NCBI GenBank assembly: GCA_963977135.1 | Contig: CAXBNN010000004.1 | Location: 1 to 64,000 of the forward strand | DNA: 64,000 bases | Direction of reading: 5' to 3' | DNA from: UBA2040 sp963977135 | Lineage (GTDB): Bacteria; Bacteroidota; Bacteroidia; Flavobacteriales_D; Crocinitomicaceae | Part shown: piece by piece, positions 24,884 to 33,615 of the stretch | Layout: each line of letters starts with the position of its first letter | How positions within the stretch are numbered: position 1 is the first letter of the stretch | Program-made: the position numbers and the translations under genes | Notes under the pieces: model-generated | Told to the model about the DNA's origin: nothing | Database searches by the model: none | What the model saw: the letters and a program-made list of their open reading frames with translations, nothing else

Positions 24884-26578
24884 ATGCTAAAAAAAATACT
24901 TAAAAGTGCAGGAATTATTCTACTCGATGTTTTCGTTCTAGCCATCATTGTAATTTCACCTGTTGCAAAGTATGTGATTGAGAAAAATGATATTGACTGG
25001 TTGGGTCGGGAAGTGATTGTGAACAATTGTTTTGTCAACCCTTTAACAGGAACTATTTGGTTGAGTGGTTTAAAAGTATTTGAACAAAACAGTACATCTG
25101 TTTTTTTTGATGCGAATTATGTCTCAGCAAATTTAGAACTGGGAAAACTTGTTTCTGGTACGTATGAATTTAGTTCGATGACAATCTATACGCCAACTGC
25201 TAGAATAATCCGTTATAGAGATAGTGTTAATTTTACCGATATTATCGAGAAATTTACGCCTGACCCTTTAGACAAAACCCCAAGAGAAAATATCCGATTT
25301 AATCTTCTTGATTTTACGATAAAAAATGGAAAATTTCATTACGAAGAAGACCTAATGCCCGTTAGTTTTTTCGCAAAAGACATCAATATTTCAAGTCCTG
25401 GACTCAGATGGGACAATGATACCGTTGCACTGAATTATAGCTTTACATCTGAAAATGATAGTGGGACAGTTATTGGGAAAACGGATATAAATCGCAAAAA
25501 TCTTAATTATTTATTTAAATTAAAAATTGATAATTATAGCCTTGAAATCGTGAACCAATATTTACATGATTTAACGAATGAAGGAGTATTTAAAGCTCAA
25601 TTAAATGCGGATATTAAAACTTCTGGTAATTTCCAAAATGTAGATAGTGTTAAAGCTTCAGGTGTGCTTGCTATGCACGAAATCCATTTCGGAAAGAAAA
25701 ACGAAGAAGATTTTGCTTTTATTAAAGAACTAAAGTTCTCGGCTCAACTCTTAAATCCTTTTGAACAGATCTTTAATTTTGATTCAATTACTATTCAGAA
25801 ACCATATTTGAAATATGAATTGTATGATGAATTGGATAATATTCAGGTTTTGTTTGGAAAGGGTGGTGCCAATGTGGCAGCTGCAACTGCAAATCCTAAA
25901 AAAGTCAATTTAGTAATTGAAATTGTACGATTGGTTGAAAAACTCGCGCGAAATGTGCTTAGAAGTGATTATAAATTGGATTGTTTGGCCATGACCGACG
26001 GAAATCTTGAATTTGTGGATTATTCTATTGATGGAATATTCAAGGCCGCCGCGATTCCATTTAATCTCCGCGCCGATTCAATTTATAACCAGAGAAAACT
26101 TGTTAAGCTCGAAATCAATTCGGGAATAATGCCGAATGGAAGGATGAATATAAACGTAAGCCTTGACCCAAAGGACAGTTCTTATTTTGATATGAATTAT
26201 CAATTTCAAAACATTCCAATTACCATGTTTAACCCGTATGTTGTTAATTACACCAGTTTTCGCTTTGATTCAGGAAAAATTAAAGCTGATGGAAATTGGA
26301 AGGTGCGAAATGGGAATATTGATAGTGAAAACCACTTGGTGATTGTCAATCCTGGATTAACAAAGCGGGCAAAAGAGAAACAATCAAGTTGGATTCCCAT
26401 GCCTTTCCTAGTGTCTTTGGCAAAGGAAAAGGGAAATAAAATCGATTATCAAATTCCTATATCAGGAAGTCTCAACGATCCCGATTTCAATATTATGTCC
26501 ATTTTATCTAATATATTAAAAAATGTACTTCTGAAACCTGTTCGAGTAATTCCAATAAAAAAAGGGAAGAAGGGGTGA
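24884..26578 (+). CDS. AsmA/DUF748-family envelope protein
   Basis: A 564-aa protein started at the ATG at 24884, preceded by AGGA; the upstream ATG at 24845 lies before the positive membrane-anchor start MLKKILKSAG and is less likely. One N-terminal membrane helix (about 8-28) anchors a long periplasmic beta-rich part with repeated xIxNGxxxYED-type and DGNLEFVDYS segments, as in DUF748/AsmA/TamB-like lipid-transport bridge proteins. The C-terminus (IDYQIPISGSLNDPDFNIMSILSNILKNVLLKPV) matches the conserved AsmA/DUF748 ending. A role in envelope lipid homeostasis is known for relatives; here it is inferred. Confidence 0.85.
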   Translation: MLKKILKSAGIILLDVFVLAIIVISPVAKYVIEKNDIDWLGREVIVNNCFVNPLTGTIWLSGLKVFEQNSTSVFFDANYVSANLELGKLVSGTYEFSSMTIYTPTARIIRYRDSVNFTDIIEKFTPDPLDKTPRENIRFNLLDFTIKNGKFHYEEDLMPVSFFAKDINISSPGLRWDNDTVALNYSFTSENDSGTVIGKTDINRKNLNYLFKLKIDNYSLEIVNQYLHDLTNEGVFKAQLNADIKTSGNFQNVDSVKASGVLAMHEIHFGKKNEEDFAFIKELKFSAQLLNPFEQIFNFDSITIQKPYLKYELYDELDNIQVLFGKGGANVAAATANPKKVNLVIEIVRLVEKLARNVLRSDYKLDCLAMTDGNLEFVDYSIDGIFKAAAIPFNLRADSIYNQRKLVKLEINSGIMPNGRMNINVSLDPKDSSYFDMNYQFQNIPITMFNPYVVNYTSFRFDSGKIKADGNWKVRNGNIDSENHLVIVNPGLTKRAKEKQSSWIPMPFLVSLAKEKGNKIDYQIPISGSLNDPDFNIMSILSNILKNVLLKPVRVIPIKKGKKG

Positions 26579-26617
26579 GGAGAGATTTCGTTAATATCGT
26601 CGCTTGCACTCAGAATC

Positions 26618-26641
26618 AATAAAAAAGCTAGCTTTTTTATT
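26618..26641. terminator. Palindromic terminator
   Basis: A 24-nt perfect palindrome centred on GCTAGC with A and T runs on either side can form a hairpin with a CTAG loop and terminate either strand. It lies between two convergent genes, 40 bases after the DUF748 stop. Confidence 0.7.
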
Positions 26642-26796
26642 CTCGATGTTAGAATTATTTGTTTCTGGATTTAAAGATATTGGGTTAAGGAAAATTTCAG
26701 GAAGTTAGTTGAGGGAGGTATAACGCGTCATATAAACTTGGTAAAATCGGTTTGATTGGCCGGTTATGTAGTTTAGATTTTGATGGCAAATCGTTT

Positions 26797-27705
26797 TTAT
26801 AAAATAAACTTTTCTCCAGTTAGCTTTTCAGAAATATTCCAGAGCTCAGATGCGACCTTTTCGTCGTAGGAATGTGGTTTTGATACAACTTTCCCAGGCT
26901 TCCCTTTCATTCCTTTAAAGCCTGTAGGTCCATAGTAATCTCCACTTTTCACGTCAGGACCTAAAGCAGCGTACAATGTTGGTAAAGCAGCATATTTAGT
27001 TAGATGAGTAAATATTGGGAGAAGTGGTAGCATTAGTATTTGAGCAATCACAGGGAAATTCGTAAATAAATTTGTTTTTGATACTCCTGGGTGGGAGGAA
27101 ACAGCAATAACGCTACTACCAGCTTTCTCTAGCCTTCTTTTTAGTTCATATGCAAAAAGTAAACAAGCTAATTTGCTTTGTCCATATGCTCCCATTTTGG
27201 AGTAGCTTTTTTCTGCGTTTAAATTATCAAAGTCAATTCTTCCTGTTTCATGCGCCAAACTGCTCGTAGTTGCTATTCGTGCTCCTTCAGTTTTGTTTAA
27301 CAATGGGTATAGCAAATTGGCAAGTAAAAAATGACTGAAATAGTTAACACCCATTTGGCTTTCGAAACCATCTTCTGTTATAGAAAGCGGTGGAATCATA
27401 ATTCCAGCATTTTCAATTAATAAGTCCAGTCGATTGTATTTTTCACCAAATGCTGAAGCAAAATTCCGAACAGAGTTTAAACTACTAAGATCCAAAATCA
27501 TTATTTCTAGATCTGCGTTATTTACTTTAGATAATACTTCTGCTTTTGCTAATTCGGCTTTTGATTGATTTCGACAAGCCATTATTACTTTGATTTCTTT
27601 TTTTACTAATCCAATTGTAATTTCTTTCCCAAGCCCAGAATTAGCTCCAGTTACAATCGCTATTTTTCCTTTTTGGGAAGGAATATTCTCAAGGTTAAAA
27701 CTCAT
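26797..27705 (-). CDS. Short-chain dehydrogenase/reductase (retinol dehydrogenase/WWOX-like)
   Basis: A 302-aa cytosolic NAD(P)-dependent oxidoreductase. TGANSGLG (19-26) binds the cofactor, ACRN follows beta-2 and suggests NADP preference, NAGIM is the structural motif, and YGQSK holds the catalytic Tyr and Lys with Ser in TTSSLAHET. The C-terminal GYYGPTGFKGMKGKPGKVVSKPHSYDEKVASELW is typical of the retinol dehydrogenase-like/protochlorophyllide-reductase-like branch. Substrate unknown. It lies 187 bases downstream of the flavin amine oxidase on the same strand. Confidence 0.93.
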   Translation of the reverse strand: MSFNLENIPSQKGKIAIVTGANSGLGKEITIGLVKKEIKVIMACRNQSKAELAKAEVLSKVNNADLEIMILDLSSLNSVRNFASAFGEKYNRLDLLIENAGIMIPPLSITEDGFESQMGVNYFSHFLLANLLYPLLNKTEGARIATTSSLAHETGRIDFDNLNAEKSYSKMGAYGQSKLACLLFAYELKRRLEKAGSSVIAVSSHPGVSKTNLFTNFPVIAQILMLPLLPIFTHLTKYAALPTLYAALGPDVKSGDYYGPTGFKGMKGKPGKVVSKPHSYDEKVASELWNISEKLTGEKFIL

Positions 27706-27891
27706 AGTTTGAACGGGTTTTTTTTAATGATTCTCATTTTTTATGTTTGCATGACGGTATCGTATGACTGTGAGTTACGAATTAATATGCGTTAATTTTC
27801 GATTTGGCACTAGCTTTAGTAATTCCGAGTGGATTCGTACGTAGTCAAATCCGCTGTAATTGCGGTTATACATTGTTATCTGCAGGATTTT

Positions 27892-28950
27892 TTATTTTAA
27901 TATTTTTTTTAAAGTATTTTTCGCTGAAAGTATTGCTCCTTCCATGTAGCCAGAGAATTCATCAATGGATTCTGTCCCTGAAAAAAATAATTTACCACCC
28001 ATATAGGTTTTCTGAAATAACGGATGTCCATTATTTTGATGTGGTATATTGATTATTCGATTACCATTTAGTATAAATTCGTCTGTCCATATTTTTTCAT
28101 AGTAAGTTAAAGGAGTCGATGCATCTTTTCCCAAAAGTTCTTCTAATTGACTTAATACAAGTTCCTTTCTGAGTTCTTTAGTATAGGTTGATGAACTACC
28201 ATTCAAGAAGCCTGTGAAACCAAATTTATCTTCTTCAAAATTTGTATGGTCGTACATTTCCGAAACAATTCCTACATGACTGTACAACATTCCGGAATAT
28301 CCATTTTTTCTCCAAAACGGTTCGGAATATTCTAAAACAAATTTAATTGCTCCCGCCATCCAAGTTTGAACTGTTGGTAAAACAGCTGAAATATTGTTAG
28401 GTAATTCAGGGATAAATTTAATTTGCGAATCCACCAACTGAGCAGGTAAGCATAATATAACTTTATCAGCTATAAATTTTTCTCCTTTATTGGATTGAAC
28501 TATTAATTCATTTTCAGTTTCTTCAATGGAAACAACTTTTGTTTTTAGTTTAATTTGTTTAGCATCTATTTTTTTATTTAGAGTGTTTATTAAACTCTCC
28601 GTTCCTCCTACAATTCTATAAGATGGCATTTCGGCTTCGGGTATATAAAATTCCTGAGCTGGTTCAAATGATTTGGTTTGAAATAAAGATTTTCCTTTAG
28701 AATATTGAGGGAATTTTTTTAATTCTAATTCATCCAATAATGAAATTAAGTTGGGATGCATATCAGAGAACCAAGTAGCTCCTAATTCTAGAGGTGTTTC
28801 GTTTTCTCCTTTTATGGTTTGTATTCTACCACCTGACCTATTCGAGGCTTCCAAAACTGTTGCAAACACATTCTTTTTTGATAATGAATATGCTAAGGTA
28901 AGCCCGCTAAGTCCCGCACCTATGATTATTATTTTTTCGTTTTGTTTCAT
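27892..28950 (-). CDS. Flavin-containing amine oxidase
   Basis: A 352-aa FAD enzyme. The start at 28950 puts the dinucleotide motif IIIIGAGLSGLTLAYSL at residues 7-23; an ATG 11 codons earlier (28983) is less likely. RSGGRIQT and LELGATWFSDMHPNL follow, as in monoamine oxidase and related phytoene-desaturase-like families. The C-terminal FFSGTESIDEFSGYMEGAILSAKN is the FAD-closing motif GTE-x-x-x-x-x-x-G-x-x-x-G-A-x-x-S. It oxidises an amine or polyamine; the substrate is not predictable. A 24-nt palindrome lies about 40 bases upstream. Confidence 0.92.
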   Translation of the reverse strand: MKQNEKIIIIGAGLSGLTLAYSLSKKNVFATVLEASNRSGGRIQTIKGENETPLELGATWFSDMHPNLISLLDELELKKFPQYSKGKSLFQTKSFEPAQEFYIPEAEMPSYRIVGGTESLINTLNKKIDAKQIKLKTKVVSIEETENELIVQSNKGEKFIADKVILCLPAQLVDSQIKFIPELPNNISAVLPTVQTWMAGAIKFVLEYSEPFWRKNGYSGMLYSHVGIVSEMYDHTNFEEDKFGFTGFLNGSSSTYTKELRKELVLSQLEELLGKDASTPLTYYEKIWTDEFILNGNRIINIPHQNNGHPLFQKTYMGGKLFFSGTESIDEFSGYMEGAILSAKNTLKKILK

Positions 28951-28990
28951 TAATTGATGTTTGTTCAATTCAGCTGGAAGCAAACAATGA

Positions 28991-29014
28991 GCTAATCAAC
29001 ACTTGTTGATTAGC
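28991..29014. promoter_or_regulatory. Perfect palindrome upstream of the amine oxidase gene
   Basis: GCTAATCAACA-CT-TGTTGATTAGC, 11-bp arms with a 2-base centre, 41 bases before the amine oxidase ATG. It suits a dimeric repressor operator; a terminator of the upstream gene is less likely because no T-run follows. Confidence 0.5.
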
Positions 29015-29137
29015 CACTTGGTATATCCACCACTATTTATAACCGTTTGTAAGCATTTGTGGTTCTAATCGAAGTGAATATTTTTTGCTGTTCATGCAAC
29101 TAAACTAATGAAAAAATAGAAAAACCAAAGGTGTAAA

Positions 29138-30589
29138 TTACCTCTCCCGAACCTGTCTATTCAACTTCTGAATCTGGAAGAAAGTCTTATCTATCGTTTC
29201 GTATTGAGCGTTTGGCGTAGGAGCCAAGGCTGGCGATTGAACGATGTAACCTGAAACATCGATTAGGATGTAGTTGGGATAATTCTGGATCTTGAATTTC
29301 TTCATGAAATCGTCTTTAGCAGGTCGACGATAATATTCCCAATTGATGGATTTTAAACTTTCAGTTTCTTCTTCGGTAAGATTTCCATCGTCTAAAACAA
29401 TGGTCAAAAACTGAATGTCGTTGATGTACTTTTTGTGGAGTTCTTGTAAAATGATCATTTCCAGTTTATTGGAAAGGCTTTTTGGGTCGTAGAACTGAAT
29501 ATAAAGGTACTTTCCTCTATAATCGGCATGGGTTTTTGCTTTGCCATTCGCATCGATGAGCACAAATTCAGGTGTCTTTGTACCTGGAACCAATTCTGTA
29601 ACGCGTTCAATCAAATTCTTAGCGATTATCCTATTTTCTTTGAATAATGCACGTTCTGAAAGGCTATCGAAAATGGTAAGTATATTGGTTTGCGGAAAAT
29701 CATCGGAATAGAAAACTTCTGATAAGGCTTGCATCATTACCATTTCTCGTAAGCGCAGATTCGACATTGTGTATTCCGATCCTAACGCTTTCATAACCAA
29801 AGTTGGACTACTTTTCAGAACACCTAAATAAACTTCGTTGTTGGCCTCGTTGCTCAATCGTGGAATCATGTTCGTGAAGTATTTCTTCACATAATGCATG
29901 TAAGCGTCATTGGCGTAAAACACAGGTGAATTTTTAATATAGAAATCATATTTTTCAAAACGATTGCGACTTCCTTTGAATTCGATTTCATCCAATTCGG
30001 CAATGGAAAAACGAACGTATGTCAAGAAGAATATACTGGAATCAAGCTTGTAGGATTTCTCAACATACATTTTGAAAGTGTCTAGCTTTTCGGAAAATCG
30101 TTTTGGATTGGAATTCTTTAATGCCAAATTGTAACCTAAGAATTCATCCGTCCAACGCTGGAAAGACAAGATTTTGTAATTGATATCGGATGGTTGAAGA
30201 TTGAAAAAACTCAATTCGACTTGGTTTCCACTTTTTACCGTTGCATCATATGGATTTTCTTCGGGAACGAATACTTCGTATGCAGAACCTGGTTCAATAT
30301 ACATCCAACCATAATTGTTTAAAGCGCGTAAAGTTATCCGTTGGGTTTCTTCCGCAAAGAATTGAATTGTAAAGGAACTATCCGCCTTTACAGTTCCAGC
30401 GCCGAGTTTAATTTCTCTGTCGCTGTAATAATCTTCAATTTGGTGAATGGAAATTTCTTTGCCTACGTATGCAGGAGCGTATCCGGTAATGCTTACAATT
30501 CTTTCTTGTCCGAAAGAAAACGAACAAAGAACGAGAATTAAGGCAAATAGGAGAGTGCCTTTGTTTGGAAAAAAGGAATTTGGTCGCAT
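29138..30589 (-). CDS. Thioredoxin-fold (TlpA-like) secreted protein lacking the CxxC motif
   Basis: A 483-aa protein. The start at 30589 gives a proper signal peptide (residues 1-28, CSFSFGQ); the ATG at 30652 adds an unsuitable leader and overlaps coaD. Residues about 30-310 resemble the N-terminal beta-domain plus helical region seen in Bacteroidetes TlpA/DUF4369-like proteins. Residues about 340-483 are thioredoxin-like: TPEFVLIDANGK, then LYIQFYDPKSLSNKLEM where FWASWCGPC is expected, and QNYPNYILIDVSGYIVQ with the cis-Pro region. The redox pair is gone, so disulfide chemistry is unlikely and a binding or structural role is inferred. Follows coaD by 59 bases on the same strand. Confidence 0.82.
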   Translation of the reverse strand: MRPNSFFPNKGTLLFALILVLCSFSFGQERIVSITGYAPAYVGKEISIHQIEDYYSDREIKLGAGTVKADSSFTIQFFAEETQRITLRALNNYGWMYIEPGSAYEVFVPEENPYDATVKSGNQVELSFFNLQPSDINYKILSFQRWTDEFLGYNLALKNSNPKRFSEKLDTFKMYVEKSYKLDSSIFFLTYVRFSIAELDEIEFKGSRNRFEKYDFYIKNSPVFYANDAYMHYVKKYFTNMIPRLSNEANNEVYLGVLKSSPTLVMKALGSEYTMSNLRLREMVMMQALSEVFYSDDFPQTNILTIFDSLSERALFKENRIIAKNLIERVTELVPGTKTPEFVLIDANGKAKTHADYRGKYLYIQFYDPKSLSNKLEMIILQELHKKYINDIQFLTIVLDDGNLTEEETESLKSINWEYYRRPAKDDFMKKFKIQNYPNYILIDVSGYIVQSPALAPTPNAQYETIDKTFFQIQKLNRQVRER

Positions 30590-30648
30590 AATGGGTTTTA
30601 AGCTTCTAATTTGCACAACGCTTTTTGTCAAGCGAATATTGTACCAAA

Positions 30649-31110
30649 TCAATTAAGAAGTTCAGATGAACTGACGAATTTGTCTATCGCACCTTGATTT
30701 CGGTGGATTTCACGAACAATGGTTGAATTGATGGCAGCATATTTTTGCTCAGTCAAAAAGAAAACGGTTTCAATTCCATCGCTGATTTCGTAATTCATAT
30801 GAGCGATAGGCTTTTCATAATCGAAATCTTTGGAGTCACGCAATCCACGAATGATATAATCTGCACCAATTTCTTTTGCAAAATCTACCGTTAATGATTG
30901 AAATAGAACAACAGAAATATTTGGATGACTTTTGTACAAGGATTTTACGTGATTGACTCTTTTTTCCAAATCAAAATACGGGTGTTTCCCAGAATTTACG
31001 CCAATGCCTATAACAATTTCATCAAAAAGGCGAATTGCTTTTTTGATCACTGTTTCGTGACCTTTGGTGAATGGATCAAATGTGCCTGGAAATAAACCTA
31101 TTCTTTTCAT
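30649..31110 (-). CDS. coaD: Phosphopantetheine adenylyltransferase
   Basis: A 153-aa nucleotidyltransferase catalysing the penultimate step of coenzyme A synthesis (ATP + 4'-phosphopantetheine to dephospho-CoA + PPi). The start at 31110 gives MKRIGLFPGTFDPFTKGHETVIKKA with the T/HxGH signature (His18). YIIRGLRDSKDFDYE and the C-terminal INSTIVREIHRNQG (the ISSTxVRE counterpart) are present. Length matches E. coli CoaD (159 aa). An ORF start at 31194 adds residues with no homology-like pattern. Located near rsmD as is common in bacteria, but separated here by an inverted repeat. Confidence 0.97.
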   Translation of the reverse strand: MKRIGLFPGTFDPFTKGHETVIKKAIRLFDEIVIGIGVNSGKHPYFDLEKRVNHVKSLYKSHPNISVVLFQSLTVDFAKEIGADYIIRGLRDSKDFDYEKPIAHMNYEISDGIETVFFLTEQKYAAINSTIVREIHRNQGAIDKFVSSSELLN

Positions 31111-31236
31111 GTTTCGAAGATAGTGAATTGATTCGAATGATTTCAATTTCAACAAAAGAACAGAGATTTGAGAATCGCGAACAGAGTTTAGCAATGTGAA
31201 TCATCTCTATTTTGATTTAGCTTTCTTATACGACGC

Positions 31237-31303
31237 CTTCGACTCCGCTCAGTCGGCGCTATAGTATCCGAGCACTTTCACCGCGCGCTGAGCGGAGTCG
31301 AAG
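31237..31303. repeat. Dispersed Bacteroidetes inverted repeat (CTGAGCGGAGTCGAAG type)
   Basis: CTTCGACTCCGCTCAG (31237-31252) and its exact complement CTGAGCGGAGTCGAAG (31288-31303) are separated by 35 bases. The element is much richer in GC (about 60%) than its surroundings, lies between coaD and rsmD, and resembles a motif I recognise as recurring in intergenic spacers of many Flavobacteria. It can form a 16-bp hairpin. Confidence 0.85.
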
Positions 31304-31315
31304 TGCGCGCTCATG

Positions 31316-31849
31316 TTATTGAATAAAGCTAAACTGCACACTGCCATATTTCCGTTCGAATTGGTAGCCTGGGTTGTGAAGTAGTTTTGTGTTTCTGCTG
31401 TGTTCTACAATAAGCCATCCATCTTCGTTGAGTAATTTTCGGTCGAGAACCAAATCAACTATTTTTTGGTGGATATCGCTTTCATAAGGTGGGTCAGCGA
31501 AAATAACATCGAACTTTAAGTCTGTTTGTTTAAGAAATGATAGAACATCCGCCTTAAGTACCGTTAATTCGTTTTCAATGTCCAACTCTTTCGCTAGATT
31601 CTGTAAAAACTTTACGCATTTGAAATTCACATCAATTGCAATAACACTTTTTACCCCGCCAGAAACGAATTCCAAAGAGATATTGCCTGTTCCAGAACAC
31701 AAATCTAGAATGACTTTGTCTTCCAAATCCATTCGATTGTCGATGATGTTGAACAACCCTTCTTTGGAAAAATTAGTTGTTGGTCGTGAAGTAAATCCTT
31801 TTGGGACCGTCAATCGACGTGATTTTAACTTGCCTCGGATTATACGCAC
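31316..31849 (-). CDS. rsmD: 16S rRNA (guanine(966)-N2)-methyltransferase RsmD
   Basis: A 177-aa class I SAM methyltransferase that modifies G966 in 16S rRNA. MRIIRGKLKSRRLTVPKGFTSRPTTNFSKEGLFNII is the family N-terminus. DLCSGTGNISLEFVSGG binds SAM and FADPPYE is the catalytic (D/N)PP(Y/F) motif. Length is normal. Its start overlaps the upstream DUF3822 gene by 10 bases, so the pair is co-translated. Confidence 0.96.
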   Translation of the reverse strand: MRIIRGKLKSRRLTVPKGFTSRPTTNFSKEGLFNIIDNRMDLEDKVILDLCSGTGNISLEFVSGGVKSVIAIDVNFKCVKFLQNLAKELDIENELTVLKADVLSFLKQTDLKFDVIFADPPYESDIHQKIVDLVLDRKLLNEDGWLIVEHSRNTKLLHNPGYQFERKYGSVQFSFIQ

Positions 31850-32604
31850 AGAATCTGAAATTGAGAAAGTAAGTTTTGAGATTCCTCGATTTTCAAGTTT
31901 TGAAACGGAGGGAGTTTTTGCAATAGCTCCTTTGCTTTATCGGCTTTTTCTTTTGATTTTATCAAACCAGGCACAAAACGAAGTTTGCCTTTTTCTGATT
32001 GCCAATTGTTTTGTTGAATAACGTGTGCTGCATGATAGACAATATCCTCAGCAGTTTCGTATTCGAATGTATTGTAATATTTCAATTCATTCTGATGGGT
32101 CGCCAAAATGAGGAAATGATTCTCGTGAATGGAAATCAATAGATTCATTTTAAAACCGGCACCAGAAATCAAACCACGAATGGCATGGCTACCTTCGTGC
32201 TGCATTATCATTCGAGGAAAACGCATTACAAAAAACGATTTTACCCAAAGTGGAATTTCGTATATGTTCGTGCAAGAATATTCTGGAATGCGATTGAAAT
32301 CAATATGATTTTCATCAACAGACTTTCCGTATGCCAATTCAAAGACCTTTACAAAGTCTGTTTCATTGAATATAGAAAAGGGAAGAAGAGTTGATTTCTC
32401 GCTAAACCAAGATAAACTGTATTCATCCCATTCCAATGAACGGAAATCAGTTTTCCCAAGAAAAACGTCCAATTGATTTTTGTAGCCGAAATCGGTTTTG
32501 TCTTTAAAATCGAAATGAAATTGTTGTTCTACCGTTATGCCATCTAGTCGTGTAAAGCGAACAGACTCGCGGTCGATATCAACAATTAGTTGTTTTTTAG
32601 ACAT
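31840..32604 (-). CDS. DUF3822 family protein
   Basis: A 254-aa protein of the Bacteroidetes-specific DUF3822 family. It is recognised by the pattern LSWFSEKSTLLPFSIFNE, LPLWVKSFFVMRFPR-like centre, the LISGAGFKMNLLISIHENHFLILATHQNELKYYNTFEYETAEDIVYH strand-rich region, and its position directly before rsmD. The fold is ASKHA-like and the function unknown. Overlaps rsmD by 10 bases and follows the membrane-protein gene by 3 bases. Confidence 0.88.
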   Translation of the reverse strand: MSKKQLIVDIDRESVRFTRLDGITVEQQFHFDFKDKTDFGYKNQLDVFLGKTDFRSLEWDEYSLSWFSEKSTLLPFSIFNETDFVKVFELAYGKSVDENHIDFNRIPEYSCTNIYEIPLWVKSFFVMRFPRMIMQHEGSHAIRGLISGAGFKMNLLISIHENHFLILATHQNELKYYNTFEYETAEDIVYHAAHVIQQNNWQSEKGKLRFVPGLIKSKEKADKAKELLQKLPPFQNLKIEESQNLLSQFQILCV

Positions 32605-32607
32605 GTT

Positions 32608-33495
32608 TTATTGTTCCCAAGAACCAGAAGTATCGTTTGTGGTTAATTTACCAAAGTACATTTCGTCTGGTTGCGTTCCAGCAATTCTAGAAATAGGTAG
32701 CGTTCCAGAAACTCGAATAGCAGGGAAAACATCTTCACCCATTTTGATCGAATCTGCAACTTCTAATTTCCATTTTTTACCATCAGACATAGGAATGATA
32801 GGCAATTTATCAGGGTTAAATTCACCGAAACCTTCTTTGGCTCTTGATTCAACAGCTGATTTACTTTTAAATTTCGTGTTCAATAAACTTACCATTACCG
32901 TATCGCGACGGAATTCTTTCAAATCATCCGCTGGGTTGCCGCTTCTAGATAATTTTAAAGCCTCTTCCTCAGTCATATTAACATCAATAGGACGATTATC
33001 TCCATAAAGAACAGCTCTTTCAGCTTCCGTGATTTTTCTACCAGGAACAACGCCTACCGCTTCAATGTACGGAACTTTACCATTTTTAATGAACTCAATC
33101 AACTCATCCCAATTTGCTGCATATTTGCCGTGAACTTCGGCATATGATTTTTGCGCTGAACGAATATCTCGTAGATTTGATTCTGATTCTTTCACACATG
33201 CCTTGTATTTGTTTTGGTGCTCAACTTCTGAAGAAACAGAGCTTATAGACAATACCATTGTTATTAATGCAGCCACTCCAGCTCCCAATCCTAAAATTGT
33301 AAGCATTTTTATCGATATTTTCCCTGAACTGTACAAAAGACTTAATAAACCAGCTGCAAACATCATTATAGTTGCTATGATGAATGTAGAACCTTGACTG
33401 CTTCTCAACCCAAGGACCAACATGGCTAGGGCAAGAACTAAGAATAATGCAGGAACTGAGTATTTTTTTAATAAAAGGGAAAGATCGTTTGTCAT
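32608..33495 (-). CDS. Hypothetical membrane protein
   Basis: A 295-aa protein with three membrane segments in the first 90 residues (about 14-30, 37-55 and 63-86). A large soluble C-terminal part follows (SVSSEVEHQNKYKACVKESESNLRDIRSAQKSYAEVHGKYAANWDELIEFIKNG), which resembles the helix and loop of type IV pilin-like or TadG-like families. I do not know its function. It is first in a three-gene operon with DUF3822 and rsmD. The promoter -7 element TAGTTTTG is at 33522-33529 on the minus strand. Confidence 0.8.
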   Translation of the reverse strand: MTNDLSLLLKKYSVPALFLVLALAMLVLGLRSSQGSTFIIATIMMFAAGLLSLLYSSGKISIKMLTILGLGAGVAALITMVLSISSVSSEVEHQNKYKACVKESESNLRDIRSAQKSYAEVHGKYAANWDELIEFIKNGKVPYIEAVGVVPGRKITEAERAVLYGDNRPIDVNMTEEEALKLSRSGNPADDLKEFRRDTVMVSLLNTKFKSKSAVESRAKEGFGEFNPDKLPIIPMSDGKKWKLEVADSIKMGEDVFPAIRVSGTLPISRIAGTQPDEMYFGKLTTNDTSGSWEQ

Positions 33496-33521
33496 TTTTG
33501 CTCTTGTTATTTATTTATAGA

Positions 33522-33529
33522 CAAAACTA
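33522..33529 (-). promoter_or_regulatory. -7 promoter element of the rsmD operon
   Basis: On the minus strand TAGTTTTG fits TAnnTTTG, 27 bases before the first ATG of the operon. No exact TTG at 19-base spacing. Confidence 0.45.
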
Positions 33530-33615
33530 CAATTTTTTCGATTGTACGAAAGTGCATTGAATAGTTTTTTTAAACCTTTTACTCAATAGTTCTATACTTC
33601 AATTTTCAATTACCT

